From Chloroflexus sp. MS-G (lineage in GTDB: Bacteria; Chloroflexota; Chloroflexia; Chloroflexales; Chloroflexaceae): 51,194 nucleotides of DNA. A program made the position numbers and the translations under genes. Position 1 is the first letter of the stretch. The number at the start of each line of letters is the position of its first letter. Below the pieces are notes generated by a model, which saw only the letters and a program-made list of their open reading frames with translations, did not search any database and was not told the origin of the DNA. The stretch is from positions 1-51,194 of the forward strand of contig NZ_JPIM01000019.1 in assembly GCF_000735195.1 (NCBI RefSeq), read 5' to 3'. Shown in pieces: positions 44,064 through 51,194 of the stretch.

Positions 44064-44802
44064 ATGATGCAAACCTGATCGAAAAAGTAAGGCAGTATGT
44101 ATATGCACACATCGGAACGTTTCACGAGTCCAGATTAAACAGCTTGCGCAATCTAGAGCTAAAGCAGTTATTGAAACGTAAAAATCCGTATCTGTTCCGA
44201 GCAAAAATATTCTCGTTGCTTCTGATCCGATTCGATCACTTCTCGAGGCTCATCTCTCTTCACAAGAAGAAACTATGTTTGGTGAGTTTCTTGAAGGTCT
44301 AGCGATTTACATTTGCCAGGAAACGTTTGAAGGGCGGAAATCTATTCGCCCAAGCATTGACCTAGAGTTTCAAAAAGGAAAGGAATATTATCTGGTATCT
44401 ATCAAGTCAGGGCCAAATTGGGGAAATGCCGATCAAATCCGCAAAATGCGCGAAAATTTTCAGGACGCAATTATAGACATCAAGAAGTTAAATCCTGAAC
44501 TTCAAGTCTTTGCAGTCAATGGTTGTTGTTATGGCCAAGATAATGGAGATAAAGGAGGCTATGAGAAGCTCTGTGGTCAAGCATTCTGGTCATTTATCTC
44601 AGGCGGTGTTGACGAACTATACACACAAATTATCGAACCACTAGGATTCGAGGCAAAGGAGCGAAATGAAGCGTTTCAACGAGCCTACGCCGCGATTATA
44701 AACGCATTTACGCAAGAATTTATCGCGGCATTCTGTGAAAATGGTGATATAAATTGGGAGAATTTGATCAGATTTAACTCGGCTCGTTTGTTAGTCAGAT
44801 AA
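44060..44802 (+). pseudogene. PmeII-like type II restriction endonuclease with a one-base frameshift
   Basis: Two overlapping frames encode one protein. The first frame (from 44060) reads VYAHIGTFHESRLNSLRNL and KRKNPYLFRAK, then loses similarity. The frame continuing to 44802 reads NILVASDPIRSLLEAHLSS, SIDLEFQKGKEYYLVSIKSG, PNWGNADQIRKM and AVNGCCYGQDN, the pattern of PmeII-family restriction enzymes as I recall them. The junction is an A5 run at 44203-44207; one extra A joins the frames cleanly. The likely catalytic residues (D..E/S-x-K: DLEF...SIKSG) lie in the second frame. It overlaps the methyltransferase by four bases. It is either inactive, rescued by slippage, or a sequencing error. 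Confidence 0.8.
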
Positions 44803-44836
44803 TGTAGACCGCGATACTCTTAGGGGGTATTCAACG

Positions 44837-45718
44837 ATGTCATTCTCAGAAGTCATGTTGATCATTACGTTTGTACTCTTACTCGTTGTTCTCTACAAGG
44901 TTTTTAAGCAGGATAGTCTACAGCCAAAAGACGTAGAGCATGTTATCTCACGAGCATGGAATCAATCAGGGATTGAAGAAAAAATCGGTCGAATTGCAAC
45001 ATACGCAGCAGACATCAGAAACGACTATCGAGCGCTTGATCAAATGCTACGATCGCCAAAGCAACGCGGTTCAATTGGAGAAATAGCATTGGAAGCTATT
45101 CTTTCCGATCAATTGCCACCCGACAATTATGGAATACGGAAGCCCGTTCGGAACGGAAAAATTCCTGATGCGCATATTGTTTTGCCAAATGAATATATTT
45201 GTATTGACTCAAAGTTCCCTCTCGATAATTATCGGAAGATGATTGATACTAATGATGAAAGGGAACAACAGAGTGCGAAGAGGCAATTTCTCAAAGATGT
45301 TGAAAAACATCTCGCCAAAATTGCACAAGACTACGTGTCTCCTGAGCAAGGTTCGGCACCGTTCGCACTGGCGTTTTTACCGTCTGAAAGTGTGTATTAT
45401 TTTCTTGTTACTGAACCTGACGCCTATTCCATGCTTCAACAATACGTAAGAAAAGGCGTACAAGTAGTATCTCCCCTTACGCTCGAACACAAACTTGCAC
45501 TCATTAAAACCGGAATTCTCGCATACCGGCTCTCGGAGAAAGCAGAACAGATACGCAGCGATGTGAGAAACCTAGCGGAGCAGTTTGAGACCCTGAGAAG
45601 TTTGTGGGAAACTCTATCTACACATGTACGAAATACGAGTAATAAGATGCAAGAAGTAGACCGTGTATACAAACGACTTAGTAATGAGTTTGAACGTATC
45701 AAGCGAGACGTAGGATAA
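44837..45718 (+). CDS. rmuC: RmuC family protein
   Basis: A 293-residue protein with an N-terminal transmembrane helix (about 5-24) and the RmuC endonuclease-like fold: QRGSIGEIALEAILSDQLPP, KIPDAHIVLPNEYICIDSKFPLDNY, YVSPEQGSAPFALAFLPSESVYYFL and SPLTLEHKLALIKTG, then a C-terminal coiled coil (about 235-290). RmuC limits DNA inversions and rearrangements in E. coli. It is shorter than E. coli RmuC. AGGGGG lies ten bases upstream. It is 34 bp after the restriction gene and AT-rich like it, so it probably travels in the same operon, an unusual context. Confidence 0.87.
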   Translation: MSFSEVMLIITFVLLLVVLYKVFKQDSLQPKDVEHVISRAWNQSGIEEKIGRIATYAADIRNDYRALDQMLRSPKQRGSIGEIALEAILSDQLPPDNYGIRKPVRNGKIPDAHIVLPNEYICIDSKFPLDNYRKMIDTNDEREQQSAKRQFLKDVEKHLAKIAQDYVSPEQGSAPFALAFLPSESVYYFLVTEPDAYSMLQQYVRKGVQVVSPLTLEHKLALIKTGILAYRLSEKAEQIRSDVRNLAEQFETLRSLWETLSTHVRNTSNKMQEVDRVYKRLSNEFERIKRDVG

Positions 45719-45723
45719 GTATG

Positions 45724-45746
45724 GGAACACGGCACTGCCGTGTTCC
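45724..45746. terminator. Palindromic hairpin between rmuC and the patatin gene
   Basis: GGAACACGGCA-C-TGCCGTGTTCC, perfect 11-bp arms around one base. It lies between two converging genes, so it may end both transcripts. It shares the GTAG...CTAC-type design of the palindromes at 3066 and 19054. Confidence 0.6.
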
Positions 45747-45749
45747 TAC

Positions 45750-46790
45750 TCACGAAACCGGTAGCGGCGGGTTGTCAACCTTCCCGTTCGCAAGTGGCGT
45801 ACCGCTTGCTCGCATACGATTGCTGGCAGCGCTGGTGAGTCTGGTCGCTTGCGCCTTGTACGTTCGGCTCCGCGGCTTTCTGGACTGAGCAGCCAGTTCG
45901 ATGCCGTTGCGCCACAATCGGAGATCGATCAATTCACCGGCTAGCTCACGCGCCGCATCCAGCCCGATGGCATACCCCTTTTCGGGCGTACTCAAATCGA
46001 GGGTTGCAATAGAGGTCACATCCGGCTGGATGAGGAGGTCTGGCGGATGCTGTTGCAGACGGAGTTCGGTCGCCTCGGCCATCAGCAGGCTGAGCGCCCG
46101 TTGTGCAACGGCAAACTGTTTTGGCGCAAACATGAAGCGGGCAAACAGACTGTCGTTCTCTTCAGACTGGAGCGAAAATCCGGCCTGCGCATCGCGCAGA
46201 TCGACGGCAATCACCCGCTGCGCACCCAATTCATAGGCGACATCAACCGGTAAATTGTTGAGAATACCACCATCGGCGAGCAGCATATCGCCGTAGGGTA
46301 CCGGTGGGAAGAGCGCCGGTAAGGCAGTCGTTGCTAGCAACGCCGGAACTAACGGCCCCTCGCGCAAAACGACCATCTCACCACTGACCAGATCGGTCGC
46401 TACGACAGCGCACGGAATGCTGAGGTCGGCAAACGTGCGCTGACCGAGAAGACGGTACAACATCTCTTCGCGCCGACGCTGACCGATGATGCCGGTACCG
46501 CTCGGATCAGGCGTGGCGATCCGGCGCAGGGCACTCTGGCGAAAGACATCTTGGATTGCAGGCAGATCAAAGCCTGCTGCATAGAGAACTGCCACCGCGC
46601 CACCAGCCGAGGTACCGACGATGAGATCAATGGGAATATCCAGGTCACGAATGACCTGCAAGACACCGATGTGCGCGGCACCTTTCCCACCACCCCCACT
46701 GAGCGCCAGCCCCAACCGCCGTTCTGCCGATGGTACAGCAGGTTGATGAATACGTTCTCGGATGTGTTTGATCCAGTTTATGATGCTCAT
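45750..46790 (-). CDS. Patatin-like phospholipase (RssA/NTE family)
   Basis: A 346-residue lipid acyl hydrolase. The oxyanion motif is LSGGGGKGAAHIG (31-37 core), the nucleophile is Ser61 in VGTSAG, and the dyad Asp is D173 in LLADGGILNNLPVDVA. The C-terminal 40 residues are basic and unconserved. It probably acts on membrane or cytoplasmic acyl lipids; the substrate is unknown. A TATAAT eight bases before the ATG suggests a leaderless transcript. It is divergent from the caspase-like gene. Patatins occur in some anti-phage systems, but nothing here links it to one. Confidence 0.9.
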   Translation of the reverse strand: MSIINWIKHIRERIHQPAVPSAERRLGLALSGGGGKGAAHIGVLQVIRDLDIPIDLIVGTSAGGAVAVLYAAGFDLPAIQDVFRQSALRRIATPDPSGTGIIGQRRREEMLYRLLGQRTFADLSIPCAVVATDLVSGEMVVLREGPLVPALLATTALPALFPPVPYGDMLLADGGILNNLPVDVAYELGAQRVIAVDLRDAQAGFSLQSEENDSLFARFMFAPKQFAVAQRALSLLMAEATELRLQQHPPDLLIQPDVTSIATLDLSTPEKGYAIGLDAARELAGELIDLRLWRNGIELAAQSRKPRSRTYKAQATRLTSAASNRMRASGTPLANGKVDNPPLPVS

Positions 46791-46797
46791 AATTCCA

Positions 46798-46826
46798 ATT
46801 ATACGTTACCTGTCTATATCAGACAG
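46798..46826 (-). promoter_or_regulatory. Promoter and operator-like dyad of the patatin gene
   Basis: On the minus strand TATAAT (46803-46798) lies seven bases before the ATG at 46790, so transcription would begin at about the start codon. Just upstream is a dyad CTGTCT-N5-AGACAG (46810-46826), a possible repressor site. No -35 consensus is seen. Confidence 0.4.
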
Positions 46827-46845
46827 CGACTTGCGACCGATTTAG

Positions 46846-46966
46846 TGACTATCCGGAATACCCTGTCTTAGAAGAAGATTCGGTTGAGGCGCAGCGGCGC
46901 TGCGCCCGTACATCTGTTAGATTTTATCCGCCGTACCGTGAGACGATTATTCGGATATGCTTTTAG
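46846..46966. repeat. Dispersed palindromic element, copy B
   Basis: It matches copy A at 29350-29462 over its length: ATACCCTG, GAAGAAGA, GCGCAGCGGCGCTGCGCCCGT, AGATTTTATC and GCCGTACCGTGAGACGATTATT are shared. The terminal inverted repeats are degraded here (ACTATCC and GGATATGC). The internal hairpin GGCGCAG-CGGCG-CTGCGCC (46888-46906) is kept. It lies between the divergent patatin and caspase-like genes. Confidence 0.65.
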
Positions 46967-47085
46967 AGGTGAAACCCTTTACCAATCCCCAAACCCTTAT
47001 CTTCTCCCACTAGCGGAGCGGAATCGGTTCCCTCCACTCCCCGTTTCTTCTATCTTCTCGTTCCGCTTCACAACCGATGATTTCA

Positions 47086-47094
47086 TGGTATACT
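47086..47094 (+). promoter_or_regulatory. Extended -10 promoter of the caspase-like gene
   Basis: TG-G-TATACT, with a predicted start near 47101 and an untranslated leader of about 35 bases before the ATG at 47136. An in-frame ATG at 47085 overlaps this element and is rejected as the start. Confidence 0.5.
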
Positions 47095-47135
47095 CCTCGT
47101 ATCACGAACGACATGCTCGCGTCTTGTTTGCGCCT

Positions 47136-47450
47136 ATGTCTTTTTCCCACGGCTATGCTCTAATTGTTGGTGTTGGTCATTACTGCTTTGCGCCTTATCT
47201 GAACGTACCGTGTACTGTGAACGATGCCGAAGCGGTAGCGATGCTATTGCATGATCCCCATTTTTGCGGTTATCCCCCTGCCAACGTGACGCTCCTCACC
47301 GGCGAGCAGGCTACTCGCGACGAAGTACTGACGGCGCTTGACACTCTCGCCAAGCACACCACGCCCCCCGATACGATACTGCTCTTCTACAGTGGTCACG
47401 GTGAGTATAGCGCCGATGGTGCGACATTCATATCGGTCTCAGCTACGTAG
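47136..47450 (+). pseudogene. Caspase-like (peptidase C14) gene truncated by the palindrome array
   Basis: A 104-codon N-terminal fragment of a bacterial caspase/metacaspase. The p20 start YALIVGVGHY, then LNVPCTVNDAEAVAMLL, NVTLLTGEQATRDEVLTAL and the catalytic His in ILLFYSGHGEY (H88) are clear. The expected Cys motif (DACHSG-like, about 45 residues later) is absent. From 47422 the sequence is identical to a unit of the palindrome array, which supplies the last nine codons and the TAG stop. The rest of the gene is not found beyond the array in the window. So it is non-catalytic as a protease, unless it acts in another way. Confidence 0.8.
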
Positions 47451-49151
47451 ACCGACATGAATGTCGGTCAGGGAAGGCTTACGGAAAGTGAGCATGATAG
47501 CAGTTCCCACAGCGGTTGAACCAATAGGACAGAGTTACACGCTCCCAGCGTCGCGCTCCTGACACCGTGACCGCAATACATTGCGGTCTACGCTGTCTAA
47601 ATGTAAAAGCGCTGTCGTACACCGGCTTGGCAAACGGGCGACACACTGACCGCAATGAATTGCGGTCTACGCTGTCTAAATGTAAAAGCGCTGTCGTACA
47701 CCGGCTTGGCAAACGGGCGACACACTGACCGCAATAAATTGCGGTCTACGCGGTGCCGAAAACGGCTCAAGCTGTAGACCGCCATTTATGGCGGTCACCG
47801 CGTGGCACACGTGCGGCAGGAGCGCCCTACTCAAGCCGTAGACCGACATTCATGGCGGTCTCAGCTACGTAGAACGCCATTCATGTCGGTCAGGGAAGGC
47901 TTACGGAAAGTGAGCATGATAGCAGTTCCCACAGCGGTTGAACCAATGGGGCAGAGTTACACGCTCCCAGCGTCGCGCTCCTGACACCGTGACCGCAATA
48001 AATTGCGGTCTACGCGGTGCCGAAAACGGCTCAATCCGTAGACCGCCATTTATGGCGGTCACCGCGTGGCACACGTGCGGCAGGAGCGCCCTACTCAAGC
48101 CGTAGACCGACATTCATATCGGTCTCAGCTACGTAGACCGCCATTTATGGCGGTCAGGGAAGGCTTACGGAAAGTGAGCATGATAGCAGTTCCCACAGCG
48201 GTTGAACCAATGGGACAGAGTTACACGCTCCCAGCGTCGCACTCCCGACACCGCGACCGCAATGCATTGCGGTCTACGCTGTCTAAATGTAAAAGCGCTG
48301 TCGTACACCGGCTTGGCAAACGGGCGACACGGTGACCGCAATAAATTGCGGTCTACGCGGTGCCGAAAACGGCTCAAGCCGTAGACCGCCATTTATGGCG
48401 GTCACCGCGTGGCACACGTGCGGCAGGAGCGCCCTGCTCAAGCCGTAGACCGACATTCATGTCGGTCTCAGCTACGTAGACCGCCATTCATGGCAGTCAG
48501 GGAAGGCTTACGGAAAGTGAGCATGATAGCAGTTCCCACAGCGGTTGAACCAATAGGACAGAGTTACACGCTCCCAGCGTCGCGCTCCTGACACCGTGAC
48601 CGCAATACATTGCGGTCTACGCTGTCTAAATGTAAAAGCGCTGTCGTACACCGGCTTGGCAAACGGGCGACACGGTGACCGCAATAAATTGCGGTCTACG
48701 CGGTGCCGAAAACGGCTCAATCCGTAGACCGACATTCATGTCGGTCTCAGCTACACGGGCGACACACTGACCGCAATAAATTGCGGTCTACGCTTTGCCG
48801 AAAACGGCTCAAGCCGTAGACCGCCATAAATGGCGGTCACCGCGTGGCACACGTGCGGCAGGAGCGCCCTACTCAAGCCGTAGACCGACATTCATATCGG
48901 TCTCAGCTACGTAGACCGCCATTTATGGCGGTCAGGAAAGGCGTATGGAAAATTGAGAACTATAGCAGTTCCCACAGCGGTTGAACCAATGTGACAGAGT
49001 TGAACGCTCCCAGCGTCGTGCTCCCGACACCGCGACCGCAATGAATTGCGGTCTACGCTGTCTAAATGTAAAAGCGCTGTCGTACACCGGCTTGGCAAAC
49101 GGGCGACACACTGACCGCAATAAATTGCGGTCTACGCTTTGCCGAAAACGG
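47422..49151. repeat. Higher-order array of about 26 covarying 20-bp palindromes
   Basis: Three palindrome classes share GACCG-NN-AT-NN-AT-NN-CGGTC: class 1 with AC/GT arms (for example 48448-48467), class 2 with CC/GG (48136-48155), class 3 with CA/TG (47991-48010). They recur in the order 1, 2, 3, 3, 2 with conserved spacers of 11 to about 100 bp. The spacer beginning CAGGGAAGGCTTACGG occurs five times, starting at 47469, 47891, 48155, 48498 and 48933 (the last diverged), so units run 264-435 bp. Copies 47841-47860 and 47872-47891 mix the two arm types. The short open frames inside are by-products of the repetition. It lies between the caspase fragment and the STAND gene. Confidence 0.9.
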
Positions 49152-49383
49152 GCGGAATAATTATAATCACTCAAAAAACCATTAGCCCGCACGTGCGGAT
49201 TCACGTCCGACGACGGACGATTGATGAGAATTGCTACATTTCTTCAAAGACTATAACGCGAGCAGGGGGAGGGCGATGGAGACGGGAGATTCGATCTCTA
49301 CCGGCGATGTGAAGGGTCAGACGATTGCTAAATGATAGCAGTGCATAGCAGGGCCAACGTAGCCATACATAGGAGCATAGCTT

Positions 49384-51194
49384 ATGAACACGCAGCCCCC
49401 TCACAACCAGCCACGTGGTGACCGTTCGGTGCAGGCTAACGGCAATATCGCACAGAGCCTGCTTATCACCGGTGACCACAACATCGTCTTCCAGGCCATC
49501 TTGCAACCGCTACCGGTATCGGCGCGTGGCGCAGTGCAAAGTTTGCTCACCTACTACACCGATAACGTGTTTGGCGGCCGCGATGCCGAGCTGGCCGCGC
49601 TCGATGGTGTATTGCGTGGCGAACAGCTCTACACTCTGATGGTGGCTCCAACCGGACGAGGTAAAACGGCGCTCCTCGTGCATTGGGTTAACCGTCTTCT
49701 CCGGCGAGGCGAATGGCGAGTGATCTTTGTGCCGATCAGCATCCGTTTTGGGACGGCCGGCGAACAGATGGCGCTCGAAATGCTGGCGGCCGGTCTGGCT
49801 GACCTGCACAACGATACAGCCAAGTTCCAGTGCTCTGAACGTTCACCGTTTGGCCTGCGAGCAATGATCGGCGATTACCTGAACCGTCCTTTGCCAGCAG
49901 AGACGCGCTGCCTATTGGTGCTCGATGGGATTGACGAAGCGGTAGGCTGGAAAGTTGGTCCGCTCTGCGTGGTACCGCCCAACAGCCCGCTGAAGATCGT
50001 TGCCGCCGCCCGCCAGCGCGCCGACCGTGGGTATGAAGACTGGCGCGAACATTTGGGCTGGCAGCCGCACCGCACCCGCGCTTTCCCCCTTGGCAATCTC
50101 GACCGCGCCGCGCTGATTGCGCTGCTCAAAGCGCAGGACGAGCGCCTGGCCGCCCTGGCTGACGATCCCGCATTCGTTGCTCAGTTCGAGCGCGTCAGTG
50201 AAGGCGACCCACTGACCTGCAACCTGCTGATCAAAGCCCTGCTTGGCAATACCCTATCCCCCACCGACCTGAGCCGACGCCCGCCCGGTCTGGAAGCCTT
50301 TCTCTGCGACTGGGTCGAAACCCTGCGCAAAAAACGCCAGGAGAGTGCCGCAATCCGCGAGCTACTGGCGCTCTGCGCCGTCGCGTATGGACCGCTGACC
50401 AGCGACGATCTATCAGCACTGGCGCCGACGGTGTTTAGCGACCAGAGCGCGATTGTTGATGCGGTACGTAGCGATGAGGTTGCCCGCTTCATTATTACCG
50501 TCGGCGAGCACAGCTACGTCTTCAGCCACCAACGCCTGCGCGAAGTCTTCCTCGAACAGATTTACCCGCCCACAGAGCGTGAACGGTTGCACCGGCGGAT
50601 GGTAGACTACGGTAACGCCTGGTGGGCCGACCGTCATCAGCCGCTTTCCGAATACCTGCGCCGCTTCTGGCTGCTGCACTGCGCCGAGGTGGGCGAATGG
50701 GAGCGGATCCGTGAGGTGGTCAGTGCGATCGTGCCGACGAGGGACGGGAGTGGCGTTGAACAACCCTGGCAGACGGCGCGCTATGCCGCCGAGGGCAGCA
50801 ACAGCGGCTATCTGGGCGACCTGGAGCGGCTCTGGACGCGGGCCGAGCAGCAGGGCGATCTGGGGCTGGCGCTGCGCTGCGCGCTGATTGCAGCCAGCCT
50901 GCGCAGCCAGAGCGGGAACCTGAGTCCGGAATTGCTGGTTGGGCTGGTGCAGGTCGGCACGCCGGCGGGCACATGGAGCGCAGCCGCGGCGCTGGAGCAT
51001 ATTGCGCTGATGCCTGACAGCGGGCGCCAGGCTGATCGTCTACGGGCGCTGCTGGTGGCGGGTATCGCTTTGCCCTGGGCGCGGGCGCTTGAGGTGGCGC
51101 TGGCGATTGCGGATGAGCATGCGCGGGCCACAGCGCTGGCGGCGCTCGCCCCCCACCTGCCCCCGCACCTGCTCGCCGACGCCCTCGCCGCCGC
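49384..51194 (+). CDS. STAND/NACHT-like NTPase, 3' end beyond the window
   Basis: An open frame of at least 603 codons that continues past the window. The N-terminal GDRSVQANGNIAQSLLITGD (residues 12-31) resembles the short repeat-like tag before many bacterial STAND proteins. The NTPase has Walker A APTGRGKT (88-95) and Walker B CLLVLDGIDEA (176-186), then a winged-helix-like part. From about residue 470 on, Ala/Leu-rich helical repeats start (LALAIADEHARATALAAL), likely HEAT/TPR-like sensor repeats. AGGAG eight bases upstream supports the ATG. STAND NTPases switch on effectors after sensing a trigger; the caspase-like fragment upstream would be a natural partner. Triggers and effector are unknown. 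Confidence 0.82.
   Translation, partial: MNTQPPHNQPRGDRSVQANGNIAQSLLITGDHNIVFQAILQPLPVSARGAVQSLLTYYTDNVFGGRDAELAALDGVLRGEQLYTLMVAPTGRGKTALLVHWVNRLLRRGEWRVIFVPISIRFGTAGEQMALEMLAAGLADLHNDTAKFQCSERSPFGLRAMIGDYLNRPLPAETRCLLVLDGIDEAVGWKVGPLCVVPPNSPLKIVAAARQRADRGYEDWREHLGWQPHRTRAFPLGNLDRAALIALLKAQDERLAALADDPAFVAQFERVSEGDPLTCNLLIKALLGNTLSPTDLSRRPPGLEAFLCDWVETLRKKRQESAAIRELLALCAVAYGPLTSDDLSALAPTVFSDQSAIVDAVRSDEVARFIITVGEHSYVFSHQRLREVFLEQIYPPTERERLHRRMVDYGNAWWADRHQPLSEYLRRFWLLHCAEVGEWERIREVVSAIVPTRDGSGVEQPWQTARYAAEGSNSGYLGDLERLWTRAEQQGDLGLALRCALIAASLRSQSGNLSPELLVGLVQVGTPAGTWSAAAALEHIALMPDSGRQADRLRALLVAGIALPWARALEVALAIADEHARATALAALAPHLPPHLLADALAA

Noticed and set aside
46884..47135. Longer N terminus for the caspase-like gene
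   Set aside because: The upstream codons run through the dispersed repeat and the promoter element. The caspase domain itself starts at MSFSHGYALIVG.
47422..49151. CRISPR array
   Set aside because: The repeated motifs are palindromes of three classes, and the spacers between them are themselves conserved between units. Real CRISPR spacers are unique. No cas gene is present.
47479..49204. Several minus-strand frames of 62-90 codons with near-identical translations inside the palindrome array
   Set aside because: They arise because the same array unit is repeated without a stop in that frame. They have no ribosome-binding sites, start at inconsistent points and show no protein-like pattern.
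49286..49312. GATTCGATCTC, tRNA T-loop-like
   Set aside because: No acceptor stem, D arm or anticodon arm can be folded around it.

Overview
The window looks like chromosome of a filamentous anoxygenic phototroph of the Chloroflexus type (phylum Chloroflexota). The evidence is indirect but consistent: a PucC/LhaA-family bacteriochlorophyll-complex transporter, menaquinone synthesis (MenF, MenD), PEP carboxylase, a PduO-type cobalamin adenosyltransferase, a DUF5671 membrane protein, BldC-like regulators, moderately high GC, and a caspase-like gene next to a STAND NTPase. No rRNA or tRNA gene and no convincing CRISPR array was seen.

Layout. 1-3.7 kb: mnmG, a fused receiver/RodZ-like HTH/membrane protein, and cobalamin adenosyltransferase. 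3.7-8.5 kb: a remnant of a BglII-like restriction enzyme, a CDF metal exporter, a DUF5671/NTF2-like membrane pair and a DUF2227 protein. 8.6-19 kb: a COG2865 ATPase overlapping a TrmJ-like RNA methyltransferase, an MFS exporter, menF-menD-aminotransferase, a Nudix hydrolase, dprA and a DUF427 protein. 19.2-26.1 kb: a LysR regulator divergent from a three-gene molybdoenzyme operon (fused four-cluster Fe-S/NrfD subunit, catalytic Mo subunit, TorD-like chaperone), with a LysR-type operator and a promoter visible between them. 26.4-33.1 kb: a solitary solute-binding protein, a divergent FtsH-like AAA protease, a nitroreductase, then a BldC-like HTH gene and a pucC-like gene as an operon. 33.2-41.2 kb: a DsbA-like lipoprotein, pterin dehydratase and alpha/beta hydrolase, acyl-CoA dehydrogenase, and a phosphatase-ppc-sua5 operon.

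41.2-51.2 kb is accessory. An IS607-family element (serine recombinase plus intact TnpB) abuts an AT-richer operon of an N4-cytosine-type methyltransferase, a PmeII-like restriction endonuclease broken by a one-base frameshift in an A5 run, and rmuC. A patatin-like phospholipase follows. A caspase-like (C14) gene is then cut off exactly where a 1.7-kb higher-order array of about 26 20-bp palindromes begins. Beyond the array a STAND NTPase with a self-evident P-loop runs off the window.

The most unusual object is that array. Three palindrome classes share GACCG-NN-AT-NN-AT-NN-CGGTC but differ at two arm positions that covary, and they recur in a fixed order with conserved spacers. Other points of interest are a receiver domain with Glu at the phosphoacceptor site fused to a RodZ-like HTH and a membrane anchor, three 10-bp direct repeats directly upstream of the BldC-like gene, a hairpin that would hide the menF ribosome-binding site, and a dispersed element of about 115 bp with terminal inverted repeats. 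All functional statements rest on motif recognition by eye; no database search was run.
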